The translations under genes and the position numbers were made by a program. From Moniliella sp. 'wahieum' (lineage: Eukaryota; Basidiomycota; Moniliellomycetes; Moniliellales; Moniliellaceae), in NCBI GenBank assembly GCA_003971905.1, contig RSEE01000011.1, positions 806,001 through 870,000 of the forward strand: DNA of 64,000 nucleotides, read 5' to 3'. A model generated the notes under the pieces. It ran no database searches. It was not told the origin of the DNA and saw only the letters and a program-made list of their open reading frames with translations. Numbering within the stretch: position 1 is the stretch's first letter; each line of letters starts with the position of its first letter. Shown piece by piece: positions 33,777 to 45,281 of the stretch.

Positions 33777-33827
33777 AAGATGGACACCCCTCGGCACCTT
33801 GGACAAAAGGGCACGGAAGACGAGGCA

Positions 33828-36800
33828 CTAGGAAAAAGGTTTGCTGTCTTTGCGCCGCGTTCCAAACAAGGCAGCACGCGCGGGCCAGGTCAAATTGGTC
33901 GCAGGCGGGGAGATGGGGGCGGAGGGTTGGGATGGTAGCATTCCCGATCCCGATCCTGACCCTGATCCCAATCCCAATCCCGACGCAGACCTTGCTAACG
34001 GCGGAGGGACAGGTCCTGTGCGGGGCACCGAGCCAGTAGGTGGGGAAGGTGATGCGGCAGACGTCTGTCCGAGTGTAGTGCCACTAGCCAGACTACCTTG
34101 GCTCGTGGGCGAGAGAGGCGCGTCGTCCCATTGGCTTGCCGAGGTGGAGCGAGTGCGGGAGAAGGAGGAACCGAGTTTGGGACCCAAGGGCGTGGGCGGG
34201 CTCTTGTGCAGCAGTTCGTCGGTCGAGGTGGTAGGCGGCACACTGGCTCCTGGTCCGGCTCCGGGTGCGGGTGCGGGTGCGGGGCCGGGTACGGGTCGCG
34301 GTCGGAGCGATTGGGCAAGAATGGTATCGAGGTACGCTTGAATCTCTGGTACCTCCGTGTACCGGTACGGGACTTGAAATCGTTGTACTTCCGAGACGAT
34401 GCGGGCCGCCTTGACGTACCGATCAAAGTTGATTAGTTTCTTGTCGGGGTCAGCGCGCGAGGCGCGCGAGGCAGCGTTGCCGTCCCATACAAAGGTCAGG
34501 TCCAGTAGGTACAGACCCAAGTAGGGCACCGCGGGCGGGTAAGTTTGTTTCATCTTTTGTCGGTACGAGTGAAAGTTGCGCGAGAGTTCAAGAAGGCGGT
34601 GTTGCTGGTCGTTCATTGCGCGGTACTTGGCCCCAAGCCCGTCCCAAATCTTCGTCAGACGCAAAATGGTGGAAGAGTTGATGGCATTATGGATGCCATA
34701 AGCGTGTCAAAGTTGTTCATGCGGTAGCAACGCTGGGAACAAACAAACAGTCAGTCGACGGCAAGCAACGCAGACAGCCATGCTGTCCAGAAAAAGAAAA
34801 AAAGAAAAAGAAAGAAAGAACAAAGACATACATCTCCCAACTTGATGAAGAACTTGAGCAGTTCTCTTCGCCGCTTAGGATCCTCTTCGCCCAAGATCAG
34901 GTTGGTGACCCAAGTATTAATCCCGTTACTCAACGCAGAGAGAGCCTTGACATGAACCGAACGCGATTCGCCCACTGGCTTGCCAAATTCAGTCCCATAC
35001 AGTTCCTCAGGGAGGATGCCACAGAACAGCTTGGATTCGCGGATGGTAAATTGGCGAGCGAGCTCCGCCGGATCAAACTCGATCACAGCGATCCGGTCAA
35101 ACGGTTGCGTGCGCAGCGTCTGAAGCAGTTTATGCGAAAGAATCGGCGGTGGAGGCGGAGCGGCCTGGCCGGGTCCTTGCTGCAGTTGGAACGCTTCAGC
35201 ACGATACATATCGCCCAACTCGATGAGCTGCTGTTGCATCACTGCCTCGCGCCGCGCAGCAGGGTCGGGCGGGAAGATCACGCGGGCCAAGCTGTGGGCG
35301 CCACGGGAGGCGGAGAGAACCATGACGGCTTCCGCCTGGGCGCCTTGGGCGCGGCGCTTAAGAGCCAGGTCCTTGACGCGCGCCATGGCGCGCTGCAGCG
35401 GCGCTTCCTCCACCTTGTCGGTAAACGCCAAGAGGGGATCTAGGATCTCAAAGTCACACCATGGGTACCAGTACTGTTCCAGCCATGTACGGAGCGAGTT
35501 GATCACGCGTAACCGGACCGGGAACGTCTTGCGCTGATGCCATAGCTGCAGCTCCTGCTCCGTCAGTTCCAAGTCTTCTGGTGGCAGCAGCACATACCGC
35601 CCCCGGCCAGGGCCGAGAAGAGCTCAATAGGCCGGACAAAGAAGCGGAAACAACGGAAGAAGGTTTGGGCAAACATGGGATCGACCGTCGAATCGTGCGG
35701 CGTCATCTTTTCCACCAAGCAGGCCAACGTGGCGCCCATGACGTGGTTGTCTGCATTGTAAACGACATCACTCGCGTCGTAACTGGGCCCCATCCAAGCG
35801 GGAAGATCTTGTGCCGGCCCCACAACGGGCTGGAACACCGACTCGCCCGTGGCGGAGCGACTGCGACCCTCAGGGCCGGGACCCAAGCATTCATCTCCTC
35901 CCATGGAGATGGATTCGGATCCCCCGCGTCCCCATGGTAAGGGAAGCCGCGAGGTGCGCCAAGACGGTGCAATGGAGGAGGCCAACGAGCTTTGTCGTGG
36001 ACGTCCACGGTCGCCTGCACTTGTGCTCGATACTGCTGTTGCTAAGGACAAGCTGGATGCACTCCCTGCCTTGTCCGCATGTCCCGATCCCATCCGAAGC
36101 GCCTCGGTGGCACTGGGGCGTCCAGAAACGGGCTTGGCCCGTAGGCTGCCTCCTCCACCTGATGCCACACCGCCCGCGACAGTCGCACTTCTTGCCCGAC
36201 CGCCTGGATCATTGTCGCTACTCCCCGCAACCCCACGTACGGCTGCACCAATGGACCGAGACCGCTGACGAACGTCCAAGGTATCCAACTCACCATAGTG
36301 GCTATCGTCCCGAAGGATGCCCGTGCTTCCTCCGTCCGTCATGCCATCAAAGTCCGACTCAATGTCCGTATCCAGCCCATCGAGCGTGGAGGCGCCATCG
36401 GAATGGAAGCGAGACGAAAGCAAGTTGAGGCTCGCCGCTCGACGGCTGAGCGAGGTGTGCTTGCCTGCATTGGGATCCCCCTCGTGGTAAGGTACCGTCT
36501 TGTACATGAGGATGCGCAATGTAGTGTCACGCTTGTCGAGACAGAGCTTGACCGCCCCCACGCACTCCCCGCCTGTTCGAAGGACCCCGGTGGCAGCCTG
36601 GACAAGCTCAGCGCTTTGCGGGGTTGGGCTGGCAAAGGATGTAGATTCGGGGTCGGCATTCTGCTCAGTGGCGCTCGTCAAGGCCCGTAGCGTCGACCAG
36701 GACGCTCGTAGAGGCATACAGCGATTCACGCGTCTCAAACAGAAGATCCATCTCGCGTGCCTTGGTCATTTGGAGTTGCTCATTGCTGTGTACTGCCTCG

Positions 36801-38206
36801 ACCACGAGAAAGAGGGAGCGGACAGCATCGACCACCTCCCGTGTCCGATCGATGAGATAGGTAGAGCTGGTTCCCCCCGGTTGGGAGTATGCGTGAGCAT
36901 GGCCAATGAACGCTGCAATCTCGGACAAGAGGTGATCGTTGGCTGTATTCAGGCGCTTGAGAATCTCCGTAACGGGGTAGTGGACAGGGAGAGTGAGCTC
37001 CATGGTGCCGGTGGGGCTGGTGATGGCCTGTGGGGCAGGAAGAACACTCTCTGATATGGGAGGGGATGGCGGGGAGGAGGATTGGGTTAAAGGGTGGCAG
37101 GAGGGACGGGGGACGACTGGGCGGGTTCGGCGGGTTCGGCGGGTTGGCTGGTGCGAAGCTCTAGCATGCTTTTCGGGCCGGTACCTCGCTGAAGGAGGCG
37201 GTGCACGCGATTGGGCTTGTCTTCTGGGCCGCCACGAGGGTCCGGGCCAGGATGGGAGACGTTGGAGGCAATGTCGAGGCCAGCGGCCGGCCGAGTGAAG
37301 GAAGAGGGTGACGCACTGATGCAGGTCGTCCGCAAGGGAGATCATGTAGTCCGCTTCGTGCGCGCGCTGGGCATCGTCCTGCGGGGAGGAAGGGGCGCAT
37401 GCGCGGCGGGACTGGGAGACGAGACGATTGAGAGCAGAGAGAATTTGCTTGCGGTCCTTTCGCAGGCCGGGATTGTTGGTGAGGGCAGGGCTGTCGCGGG
37501 TCAGGCAGTCGGCGGCGGCGAGGATGGAGCGGACGCTGGAGATGATGCAGGCGGTGGCAGGCTGAAGATGCTTGAAGCGGTGCACCTTGACGGCGGCATT
37601 GAGGAGGGAGATAGCGTGGTTGAGGGTGTGGAGGATGTTAGAGGACTCGTCCTGGTCTGCGTCGTGGGGGAGGGAGAAGTGCCCGCGGACAATGGTGGCA
37701 TAGTCGCTTTCGTACGGCTGGTCGTCGCTGGTGGCTGCCGCCCAGCTGCGGCGGGACGAGGCGGCGCGACTGCTGGAGCGCGAGGGGGGCAGGCCGCTGG
37801 TGTCGACATAGTTGGAGGGGAACCAGCCGCGGGGCTCTTCGTGGCCGGGGGGGGCGGGCAGGACGCCGTCCCACCAGCCGCTGTCGTCAAAGTTGAGGAC
37901 GCGGATGCGCTGGCCGGCGGCGAAGGAGAGGCATGTGGGGATGGTGGAGGTAAAGTCGTGGAGGGCGACGACGTAGGGGCCGGCGGCGGGGTCGCCGGGG
38001 CTGGAAAGCGGGGGGGGGCGGCGGCGGTGGAGGCCGAGGCAATGCGGGCCATGTCGGTGCCGGCGGCGGGGCTGGAGGGCGACATGGGCGGTGGCGACGC
38101 AGAGGAGAGCAGCCGAGGCAGCGGCGAGCAGAAGAAGCGGCGAGGGGGAGGAGGAGGCGAGCGGGCATCCACCCACGCCCATCACCGTCCCCGCCGGTGA
38201 GAGCAT
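33828..38206 (-). CDS. CDC25: CDC25-type Ras guanine nucleotide exchange factor with SH3 domain
   Basis: Activates Ras, in fungi typically upstream of adenylate cyclase and cAMP/PKA or of MAPK. The N-terminal SH3 domain at about 37978-37790 reads VVALHDFTSTIPTCLSF, then DDSGWWDGV and GWFPSNYVDTSG. A long linker has helical and Ser-rich parts (NHAISLLNAAVKVHRFKHLQ; VTEILKRLNTANDHLLSEIA). The RasGEF-N domain at about 35800-35640 reads VMGATLACLVEKMTPHDSTV and PMFAQTFFRCFRFFV. The catalytic domain spans about 35050-34400: FDRIAVIEFDPAELARQFT, LSNGINTWVTNLIL, RRELLKFFIKLGD, then across an intron at 34733-34831 (GTATGT donor, TCCCAG acceptor) RCYRMNNFDTLMAS, MNDQQHRLLELSRNFHSYRQ and VPYLGLYLLDLTFV. 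The tail is Gly/Ser/Pro-rich and closes at 33828. Several frame changes occur in the linker. The start is not fixed; Met at 38206 or further in are candidates. Confidence 0.9.
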
Positions 38207-39993
38207 CTGTGGCTGCCCTGCCCGCGTGGCACGTGTCACATGACGCGGTGAGGTTGGGGTGCGTGGTGGTGCTTGGCGCTTCAAGTTGCAGCTGCAGCTC
38301 AGTGCGCAGGCGCCCTGCACCACCTCCCACTGCGCCAGTGCGCCGCCCGCCTGCATGCACACCCGCCCCGCTGCGCCCGCCCCGCACCTGGCCAGTGTGC
38401 AAGCCGCCCTGCCGCAAGTCACACGTCAAACGGCACACTTCCCCCACGCCCCGTGCGGATCCGCCCCTGCGTGATGCTGGGAAGAAAGCTCGCAGCGTGG
38501 CTGATGCAGCGCTGATCGATCAGTCACCACATCACCAGTCACACATGTGCTCCCCCGTGCTTGTCAGTAAAGTGCTTCCCGCCAGCACCAGCGCCCAGCC
38601 CCCCGTGAAATGCACTCGGTCAGGCCAGGTCGCCTGCATCGGTGCAACCCCAAAGTGGTCACATCGATGCAGCTCGCTTCCCCTTGCAACACGCAGCTGT
38701 CAGGCACTGCTTGCGCCAGTCAGCATCACACACCCCATCACCCATCCCCTCGCCCCACACCCCGCCCTTGCGCCTCTCAAATTTCAACTGGCCTGCTTCT
38801 GCTCATCTTCCCATTGCCCCTCGCGCACCATCCACCATCCCTTTGTCCACCCCATCATCTCAGCTCTTCCGGCCTCTGTCCCTTCCCCAGCACCCGCTCC
38901 CACCTCCCTTCTGCCTTGCATCACCGCTCCCCTCCCCTCCCCATCCCACGCACAATCATTAATCATTGTCACCGGTAGTGTATGGTTTGTTGCACAACGA
39001 CCACCTGGCTTCCGAAGCTTCCGACCGCTTCCGACTTCAAACGCCGTTGACGTCGGCAACACGTCAACGTACCGTTTTCAACCATCACAGATCTCAGATG
39101 TTCGTCGGATCTCAGATCTGGATCTCAGATCTCAGAAGACATGGGTTTGACATCTTTGACATGTGATAGCGGTGATGCGGAAGTGGCAGGCTGGATATCT
39201 CTGGCACCACGTGCGCCGCCTCTGCTACATCACGTCCATGTGCGACATCTGTTGGCGGGCGTACTCAATGCACCATTGATTGGTTAATGATCGAAACGAT
39301 CCAGCTTCCACAGGACCAAAAGTACGATAACCGGAACTGGTAACCAGTAACCAGTGTGGGTATAGGTGTAGGTTCTTTGGCATGTGACATGTGACAAGAG
39401 GTTAACGTTTAACTGAGTACATGAGTGCTGCATGGCATTGGCCCGAAGGGGTTCTGTTGCTGTGTGCATATGTGACGCATGTGACATGTGACGTGTGACA
39501 TGTGATGTCGAAGACGGCTTTCTCCCCACAACCATGTACCAATCCTAACCGCCTAACCCTGAGGCTGAGCCTGAACGTTAAGCGTGGGACCAACCCCCCC
39601 GACAGTCACGGAAAATAGCTACAAAGAACTGGGACCACTCTCATGGCGGTGTGTCAGCTCTCGGTTCTCACGCTGAGATCTCACGCAGGTCGCATCTTCG
39701 CCGTGTTATCGATTATCATGCACATGTTAGCTGTGCTGGACGCCGCCTTGAACGATGAGCAATGCCGATTGAACGTTGAACGTTAGTTGAACCCACACGG
39801 TGATGAAAATGATAGCGCGATAACGCGTAACGAGGTTGCTGACAACCACTGTAGTATGCATCGTGTTGTCGTGTGTCTATCCCACACCGAGCACGTTTCG
39901 GGGCACTTTCGAGCGTCCTAAGGCCTAACGCGTCCAGACAACGGTCTCAGATCTCCAATCGTGCCAACAGAGGTGAGACAGATCAAATCCACT
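38207..39993. promoter_or_regulatory. Intergenic region with repeated CACGTG/CATGTGAC and AGATCTCAG motifs
   Basis: No supported gene in about 1.8 kb upstream of the RasGEF gene. CACGTG occurs at 38230-38235 (followed by TCACATGAC) and 39208-39213. A cluster of CATGTGAC units lies at 39380-39400 and 39465-39510. AGATCTCAG units repeat at 39091-39135. AACGTTCAAC/GTTGAACGTT-like units occur near 39770-39785. These repeats look like transcription-factor site clusters, but no factor can be named from sequence alone. Confidence 0.5.
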
Positions 39994-40800
39994 TCAATTC
40001 GAAGGTGTCTTGGCCGCAGCCGTAGCCGTAGCCTTGGCCGTGGCCTTGGCAGCTCTGGCCTGACTGCGTTCGCGCAAGCGAAGAGCCTGTTCCTCCTCCC
40101 GCGCACGGAGGAGAACAGGATAGAGAACCGGCTGGCAGCTGCGCAGATTCAATCTACGCAGTTCATCGGCTCGCTCCCACAAGCCGTTCCAGGTATCGTT
40201 GGTGACGCTGCGCCACTGACGCCCGTCTCCCAAGCGGTACTGCCTCACAACCAAAAACGATTCGTCTTGGCATTCCAGTTCGGCGTTCGATCCCGATGGC
40301 GCCGACGCGCACTTGATCACCAACCCAGGCCGGGCGCGCTCTTCATGGTACTTTTTGCGGCGCAAACTCGATGCGGCCTTGAGCTGCTTGAGCTCAGATT
40401 GGAGTTGCTGAACGTGGGTCGGGGATGGGGTGGTCTGTTGCTGCGCTTGCTCTAGTGCGCTTTCCAACGAGGCAATGTGCTGCTTGTCCTGCGCCACCGC
40501 AGCCTCGAACGTCTGTTGATCTTGTTGGTCCTGTGCCCTGGCGTGGGCAGCGCGGCGGGTCAACGCCACTGCTGCCCGTTCGGCGGAGACAGCTTGCAGT
40601 TCGACGGAAAGAGGGCGCGCGGTCCGGCCGGTCTCAGCACCCGGGGGGCCAAGAGGCAAAACGGTCGCTGGCACTGTAGCCGAGGGGGCAATGTCCGGGA
40701 CAAAGATCATGTCCCCCGGTTCGGCCGGGCGAAGACGGGTGACGTTGACGCAGTCTTTCGAAACGTCTGGCGGGGTGCACGCGTATACATGGCCGGGTTG
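39994..40800 (-). CDS. Coiled-coil reading frame downstream of, or fused to, FMT1
   Basis: The frame is open for about 265 codons. It begins (after a TAG near 40800) with HVYACTPPDVSKDCVNVTRL, which resembles the C-terminal domain of methionyl-tRNA formyltransferase, then MIFVPDIAPSATVPATVL. A coiled coil rich in Gln/Ala follows (FEAAVAQDKQHIASLESALE; THVQQLQSELKQLKAASSLR). After it comes a compact segment with FLVVRQYRLGDGRQWRSVT and WNGLWERADELRRLNL, and an Ala/Lys-rich tail. The segment before Met 40710 probably belongs to FMT1 across a one-base shift. The rest is either a C-terminal extension of FMT1 or a separate gene whose start is Met 40710. I do not recognise a family for the coiled-coil part. 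Confidence 0.5.
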   Translation of the reverse strand, partial: QPGHVYACTPPDVSKDCVNVTRLRPAEPGDMIFVPDIAPSATVPATVLPLGPPGAETGRTARPLSVELQAVSAERAAVALTRRAAHARAQDQQDQQTFEAAVAQDKQHIASLESALEQAQQQTTPSPTHVQQLQSELKQLKAASSLRRKKYHEERARPGLVIKCASAPSGSNAELECQDESFLVVRQYRLGDGRQWRSVTNDTWNGLWERADELRRLNLRSCQPVLYPVLLRAREEEQALRLRERSQARAAKATAKATATAAAKTPSN

Positions 40801-42412
40801 CTAAACATCAATGCTTTTGCAGCGCGATGACGGTATTGGGTGCCAGCTCGCTCGTTCGAACCACATCCAGTTCCCCGATCCCAAACGCAACGGACTTGAC
40901 GGGCGGCACGGGGTTCTTGCGTGCGTGCCCCTTGCGCTCCAAGGGGTAGACGAGCTCGGCGGTATACAGCGTCGTTTTCTTGGTGGTGGAACCCCCAGGC
41001 GCGAAAGAGCGCTTCAAAGTGAACCGCATCGTGCTTGGTAAAGTCGATATGAAGCTCATCGTCTTTGCGTTTGAATGCGTTGGTCGGTAAACACCCAGTC
41101 TCCTGGACAATTTGAGACTGGGCAGCGGAGCGAGCGAGGAAGCCCGGCAAATCCTGCAGTGTGGTGATCAATGCACGACCACCAAGATGAGCGAGCGCAA
41201 GTAGCGCACTGCGGTACGTCCATCGCTCGTACGCTGTCACTCCCACTCCCTCCCGAGAGGGAAACCGTTGGGGTCTGAGGACCAGGTTCAGCCGTAGGGT
41301 CGGTCTGGCGCGCCAGGGAGGGGAGAAGGACGCGCGTTTCAACACCTTGCCATATGCGCCGCCGTTGCCGCTGGAGGAGGAGCTGACGCTGGTCATCCGA
41401 TACCTCGTCCGTGACGGCACACGGCAAAGAACGGACGCGAACCAAACTGTCCCCGCCCGCCAATGCCTCTTGGTACAATACGGCCCCCTGGTCAAACCCA
41501 TCGGGACTGAGCTCTTGCACCGTGACTCCATACGCTGGGATCTCCGATTTGCCCGTCCCGTATCCCTCAGCAGCAACTTTAGCCCACGAGTCGAGCGGAG
41601 GCGAAGGTCCTCCTGGAAACGCGTCCGGGACCGTAAAACTGGGTTGATTGCGGTTCCGGACGATGGACCAGGGGATGGGAGCGCCGCTGCGCAGCTTGGG
41701 CAGAAAGGACGGGTGGACGTTGAGGGTTCGGCCGCGGCCATGGGCGGAAAAGTTGCGCAAGAGTTGGGGGGGATAAAGTGACCAAAGGAAGCAGTAATCA
41801 AGATGGGATTCAAAGCTGGATTCTGTAGCCCCTCAGTGTTGAATGGCGATGGAAAGTCGTACTGGTCCTCAATGCCTTCGGGGGGCGTTTCTGCACAGGG
41901 CAAACCTGCTGCTTGAGCCAGTTGGGCAACAGGGTGTGCACTCGACGAAGCCCCGCCCGTACCTGTAGATTGGGAAGACTTTGAAGAAGGTGGCACAATC
42001 GTTCGAAGTGACCTCCAGAGCGCTTGGAGTTCCAGCGAAGGGAAGTGGGGCAGCAGTGCATCGCGGGTGGTCAATCCATCGTTCCACGGACGCTGGAGAA
42101 ACAAAAGGGTTCTGACATACACGGCGTCTTGATCAACCAGTCGAGAACGGTACTAGCAAAGTGATCTGAGCCGCAGAATAGGATGTCGTAGGTACCCGTC
42201 CCCTGGACTGGAGGCCCTTGTTGCCCGTCCTGAGCGGGGGGCTCAAAGGCGAGGTGGCTCAGAGGGCGGAGACCAATCGGACTGCTATGCACCCATCGGC
42301 ATCGTGCCAAAGGGCGCAACCCAGGCACGATGCGACATGGCGAGCGGAGGGGACAAAGGGCAGGCCGTTTGGATGCAACCGACACTTGCCTCAGTGCCCG
42401 AAACGCCGACAT
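40707..42412 (-). CDS. FMT1: Mitochondrial methionyl-tRNA formyltransferase
   Basis: Formylates Met-tRNA for mitochondrial initiation, using 10-formyl-tetrahydrofolate. The N-terminus (MSAFRALRQVSVASKRPALC, many Arg/Ser) suits a mitochondrial presequence. The first Rossmann strand reads YDILFCGSDHFASTVLDWLI. Further on are LPCAETPPEGIEDQ, ILITASFGHFIPP and the active-site region LNVHPSFLPKLRSGAPIPWS, which holds the family's catalytic Asn and His. YGVTVQELSPDGFDQGAVLY and LAHLGGRALITTLQDL follow. The C-terminal domain includes LYTAELVYPLERKG and VAFGIGELDVVRT. The gene crosses at least four frames (near 42110, 41750, 41250 and 41000); one may be an intron, the others look like one-base shifts. 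It is longer than the usual 300-400 residues because of insertions and the uncertain C-terminus. Confidence 0.85.
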
Positions 42413-42902
42413 GGCGATGTGAGTTGGTGGACTGGTGAGCTGGGGCCTTCCCTTGAGATCTTCAACAGGGACCTACTTCGTCTTCTCATTGACATTTCAC
42501 CTTCTGTGTCACGCGTCACGTGCCCTCGACCTACACCCCATTTTAACGAGGTCCTCTCCTGGCCACTCGCGACCGGCTGACAACTCATATGAACACACAC
42601 TACAGACCAGACGACACTGTGGGCCTTAGAAGCATGCAAGCGCATGCGCTGGATTGAGTTACATGAACAGAGAGCCTCCTGCCAAAGGAAGAAGAACTCT
42701 CCAGTGTCATAAGCAGCTCTCCTCTCCAACACAGAGGGCAGCCACCATGGTTTTGGGCAGTAAGAAGAGAGCGTGTCCTGGGTGTCCTAACAGGCCGAGA
42801 TCCGGTTCCTACCCCGCGTGCACAAGCGACCAAGCCCAAGCGATCCATCAGGCAGCACATGGGTCAGTGCAAGGGCGCACGCACGCACAACCTCGAACCA
42901 CT
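42413..42902. other. Intergenic region upstream of FMT1 and downstream of RPL16
   Basis: No supported gene. A CACGTG site at 42517-42522 sits about 105 bases upstream of the FMT1 start. Nothing else distinctive was seen. Confidence 0.5.
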
Positions 42903-43514
42903 TTAGAAGCCGTACACGGCCAGCTTCTGGTTGACCTCTGCCAGCGCGCCCGTCGCGCCGGCCAGGGTAGCCTGCTTCTTCTTGAGGGCAGCCACCTTGC
43001 GCTCCTGGTACGCAGCAGCACGAACCAGACGCTTCTCCTCCAGCTTGGCAACCACGCCCTCGTACTTCCAGCCAAACTCGGACGAGATGCGCTTGAGGGT
43101 AGCGTAGTTGCGGCCGGGCTTGAGGCGGAGCACACGCAGGGCAGCCGGCACGACCACCTTCTTCTTGGCGTCGTACGGCGACGGAACGCCCTCCAGAAGG
43201 GTGATCTTGGCCAGCGCCGCCTTGCCACGCGCCGTCTTGTGGGAATCATACCCCGGATGGCCTTGTGAAGGATGCGCGAGGGCGCACGCTCGTGCCACGG
43301 CCCACCCTTGGAAGGGTTGTAGCAGTGGGTCTTGTGCAGGTAAGCGTGGTACTTCAACTTGTTACGGAAGAAGCTGCCGGACACGTTGATGAGTTCCGTG
43401 CGGACGACCACCACGGCCTGCCAGAGAGCGCCTGCTTGGCCACCACCGAGGCCAGACGACCGAGCAGGTGGCCCTTGCCGTCAATCACAACGGCGTAGCA
43501 GACATCGACGACAT
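42903..43514 (-). CDS. RPL16: 60S ribosomal protein L16 (uL13)
   Basis: Large-subunit protein. Conserved sequence runs [94 protein letters not shown] and [16 protein letters not shown], ending LAVYGF. Total length of about 204 codons matches the usual 199-205. Three one-base deletions break the frame: near 43491 (ACGCCGTTGTG), near 43420 (one C missing from GGCCAGG) and at a G-run at 43241-43243. The start ATG is at 43512-43514, and an intron acceptor (GTGTACAG) lies just upstream, so the 5' untranslated region is probably split by an intron at about 43521-43593 (GTGGGT donor). Head to head with RPL32. Confidence 0.95.
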
Positions 43515-44061
43515 GGTTTCGGCTGTACACACAAAGAGAGTTAGTCTTCCGTTGGTGCGCTGTGCCCTAGGGAACCCGAGAGGCTGCACCCACCTTGAGA
43601 GGGACTACCGGTTTTGGTCGAGACGCCCTTCGTGGTGCGCTCGACGAGCAGCAACCAATGGAAGGGGGCGGGGCGGCAGTAGGGTTGCACACGGCGGGCG
43701 CGAGAGCACAACCCTAAGTTTGATTCCGCACCCGGCCAGTGTATCCGGATCCGAGCCTGAATTTTGGAACTGCCCTCGTGCGGGTGCTGCGGCACGCCGA
43801 AGCCCAGCCCAGGCTGCCACTCCGCTTCGGGCTGACCTGGGGGGGCTATTGAAGTCGTCCCCACCACCGACAGACGCGAACGCAACAGGTAAGCTCCGCT
43901 GGTCCATGTTCTTCCTCTACGGCTGGTTTGGGCGGGACTGGACATGACAGACCCGCCTTTCGGCCGGCTCTGCGTTCCCTCCGCCGCTCCTGTGCCTTGG
44001 CGACCACCCCTCACTCCTGCCGTGACTAACCTGGGTTGCATGCTCGCTTGTCGCAGTCACC
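43515..44061. promoter_or_regulatory. Shared bidirectional promoter of RPL16 and RPL32
   Basis: Two ribosomal protein genes read outward from this 0.55-kb stretch. Each has a 5' untranslated intron in it: RPL16 at about 43521-43593 and RPL32 at 43889-44056 (GTAAGC donor, GACTAAC branch, GTCGCAG acceptor five bases before the ATG). The core promoter of both must lie at about 43600-43880. Confidence 0.7.
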
Positions 44062-44454
44062 ATGGCGGCCACCACCATCCCGATCGTCAAGAAGCGGACT
44101 AAGAAGTTCACGCGCCACCATGCGGACCGGTACAAGCGTCTGGCCACGTCGTGGCGCAAGCCAAAGGGTATTGACTCGGTGGTCCGTCGCCGGTTCCGCG
44201 ACGTGACCAAGATGCCCAAGATTGGGTACGGGTCCAACAAGAAGACGCGCTACCTGATGCCCAACGGGTTCCGTCGCTTTGTTGTTTCCAACCCGCAAGA
44301 CGTCAGTCTGCTGTTGATGCACAACACCACCTACGCCGCGGAGATTGCGCACAACGTTTCGTCCAAGAAGCGTGTGCTGATCCTTGAGCAGGCCAAGGCG
44401 CTCGGCGTCAAGGTGACCAACGCCAATGCGCGGGTGCGTTCGGAGGAGAACTAA
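44062..44454 (+). CDS. RPL32: 60S ribosomal protein L32 (eL32)
   Basis: Intact frame of 130 residues, the usual size. Conserved features are [56 protein letters not shown] and the C-terminal NARVRSEEN. The start ATG is five bases after a good intron acceptor, so the first exon is non-coding. The only intact ribosomal protein frame in the window. Confidence 0.98.
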   Translation: MAATTIPIVKKRTKKFTRHHADRYKRLATSWRKPKGIDSVVRRRFRDVTKMPKIGYGSNKKTRYLMPNGFRRFVVSNPQDVSLLLMHNTTYAAEIAHNVSSKKRVLILEQAKALGVKVTNANARVRSEEN

Positions 44455-45281
44455 ATCCTTCGTCCTTCGCCTGGGTCACTGTGTCCAGCTTGGAGAGAAG
44501 GCTGTACTACTGTTCTTCAACCCTTCCCTCCCAGCGTCTACTCCTCCTTTGCCTCTTGTCTGAGGCAAGGGGCTATGCGACGTCCCGCCTGATGGTAGGT
44601 GTTCAGCGTGGGATGCACCCAGTGCCTTACCCGTCTACAGCAATGGACGGCGAGGTACGAAAAACCCCATATGCATCAACGCACCCCCAGCTTATTCTGT
44701 CCGAGGTAGCCCAACCGCATAGCCATCCCGAGTGTAAACGCGCCTTACGAGGCGCCATTCTTATGCTCGACGTCACCCCTGTGTGAGAGAACATGGGCAT
44801 TGGACAAGAAAATCAATGCAGTCGTAGTAAACTTCACATGCGTTAAGACGATCCATCCTCATCGTACGTGGTCTGAGTCAGGAAGGTACAGTCCCGATGA
44901 TGCAGGGCAAGAAAGAACAGGAGCAACTGGGAAAGAGGGAGGGGTGGGTTAGTCAAGCATAGGACGAAAAACAATGCTAGAGCAACACACGAAAGGGCAT
45001 ATGGAGAATGGTATGACATCAAACATTGGTTCAGCACAGAGAGGGGGGCGAAGCAGGGGCGGGGAGGAGAGGAGAGTAGGGCAGGTCACAGCCTGCAGCA
45101 CCACAGACCGAAAGACAAAAAACATATCGTGCACCTCTCTGCCCCACGCGCCTTGGGCACCGTGAGCCAGACGGACGGCTGAGGAGAAGATCAGAACTGG
45201 GATGGTCGTGCAGCGTGTCCAACTCGAGCTCTTCCGTCGAGGCAGGCGCTGCTGCGGAGCGCCGGTGTGCCTGTGGCTCAA
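44455..45281. other. Intergenic region between the 3' ends of RPL32 and SEY1
   Basis: Convergent 3' flanks; no supported gene. An alternative C-terminal frame of SEY1 ([20 protein letters not shown]) extends into about 45180-45350, so the true SEY1 end may lie inside this stretch. Confidence 0.45.

Larger units (their letters stand above)
29851..33827. other. Gene-poor, repeat-bearing, less GC-rich region
   Basis: About 4 kb without a supported gene between the cyclin and RasGEF genes. From about 30.5 to 32.5 kb the base composition shifts toward A+T compared with the rest of the window. It holds a TAACTAG heptamer array, ATCGAT/TATCGATATCGAT palindromes near 31023-31037, GTACTCAGTACATCCGTACTC-type repeats near 32410-32440, AAGCTTGAAGCTTC palindromes near 31070-31085, and several tandem arrays near 32.8-33.8 kb listed separately. 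Open frames are short and have no recognisable domain. Confidence 0.5.
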
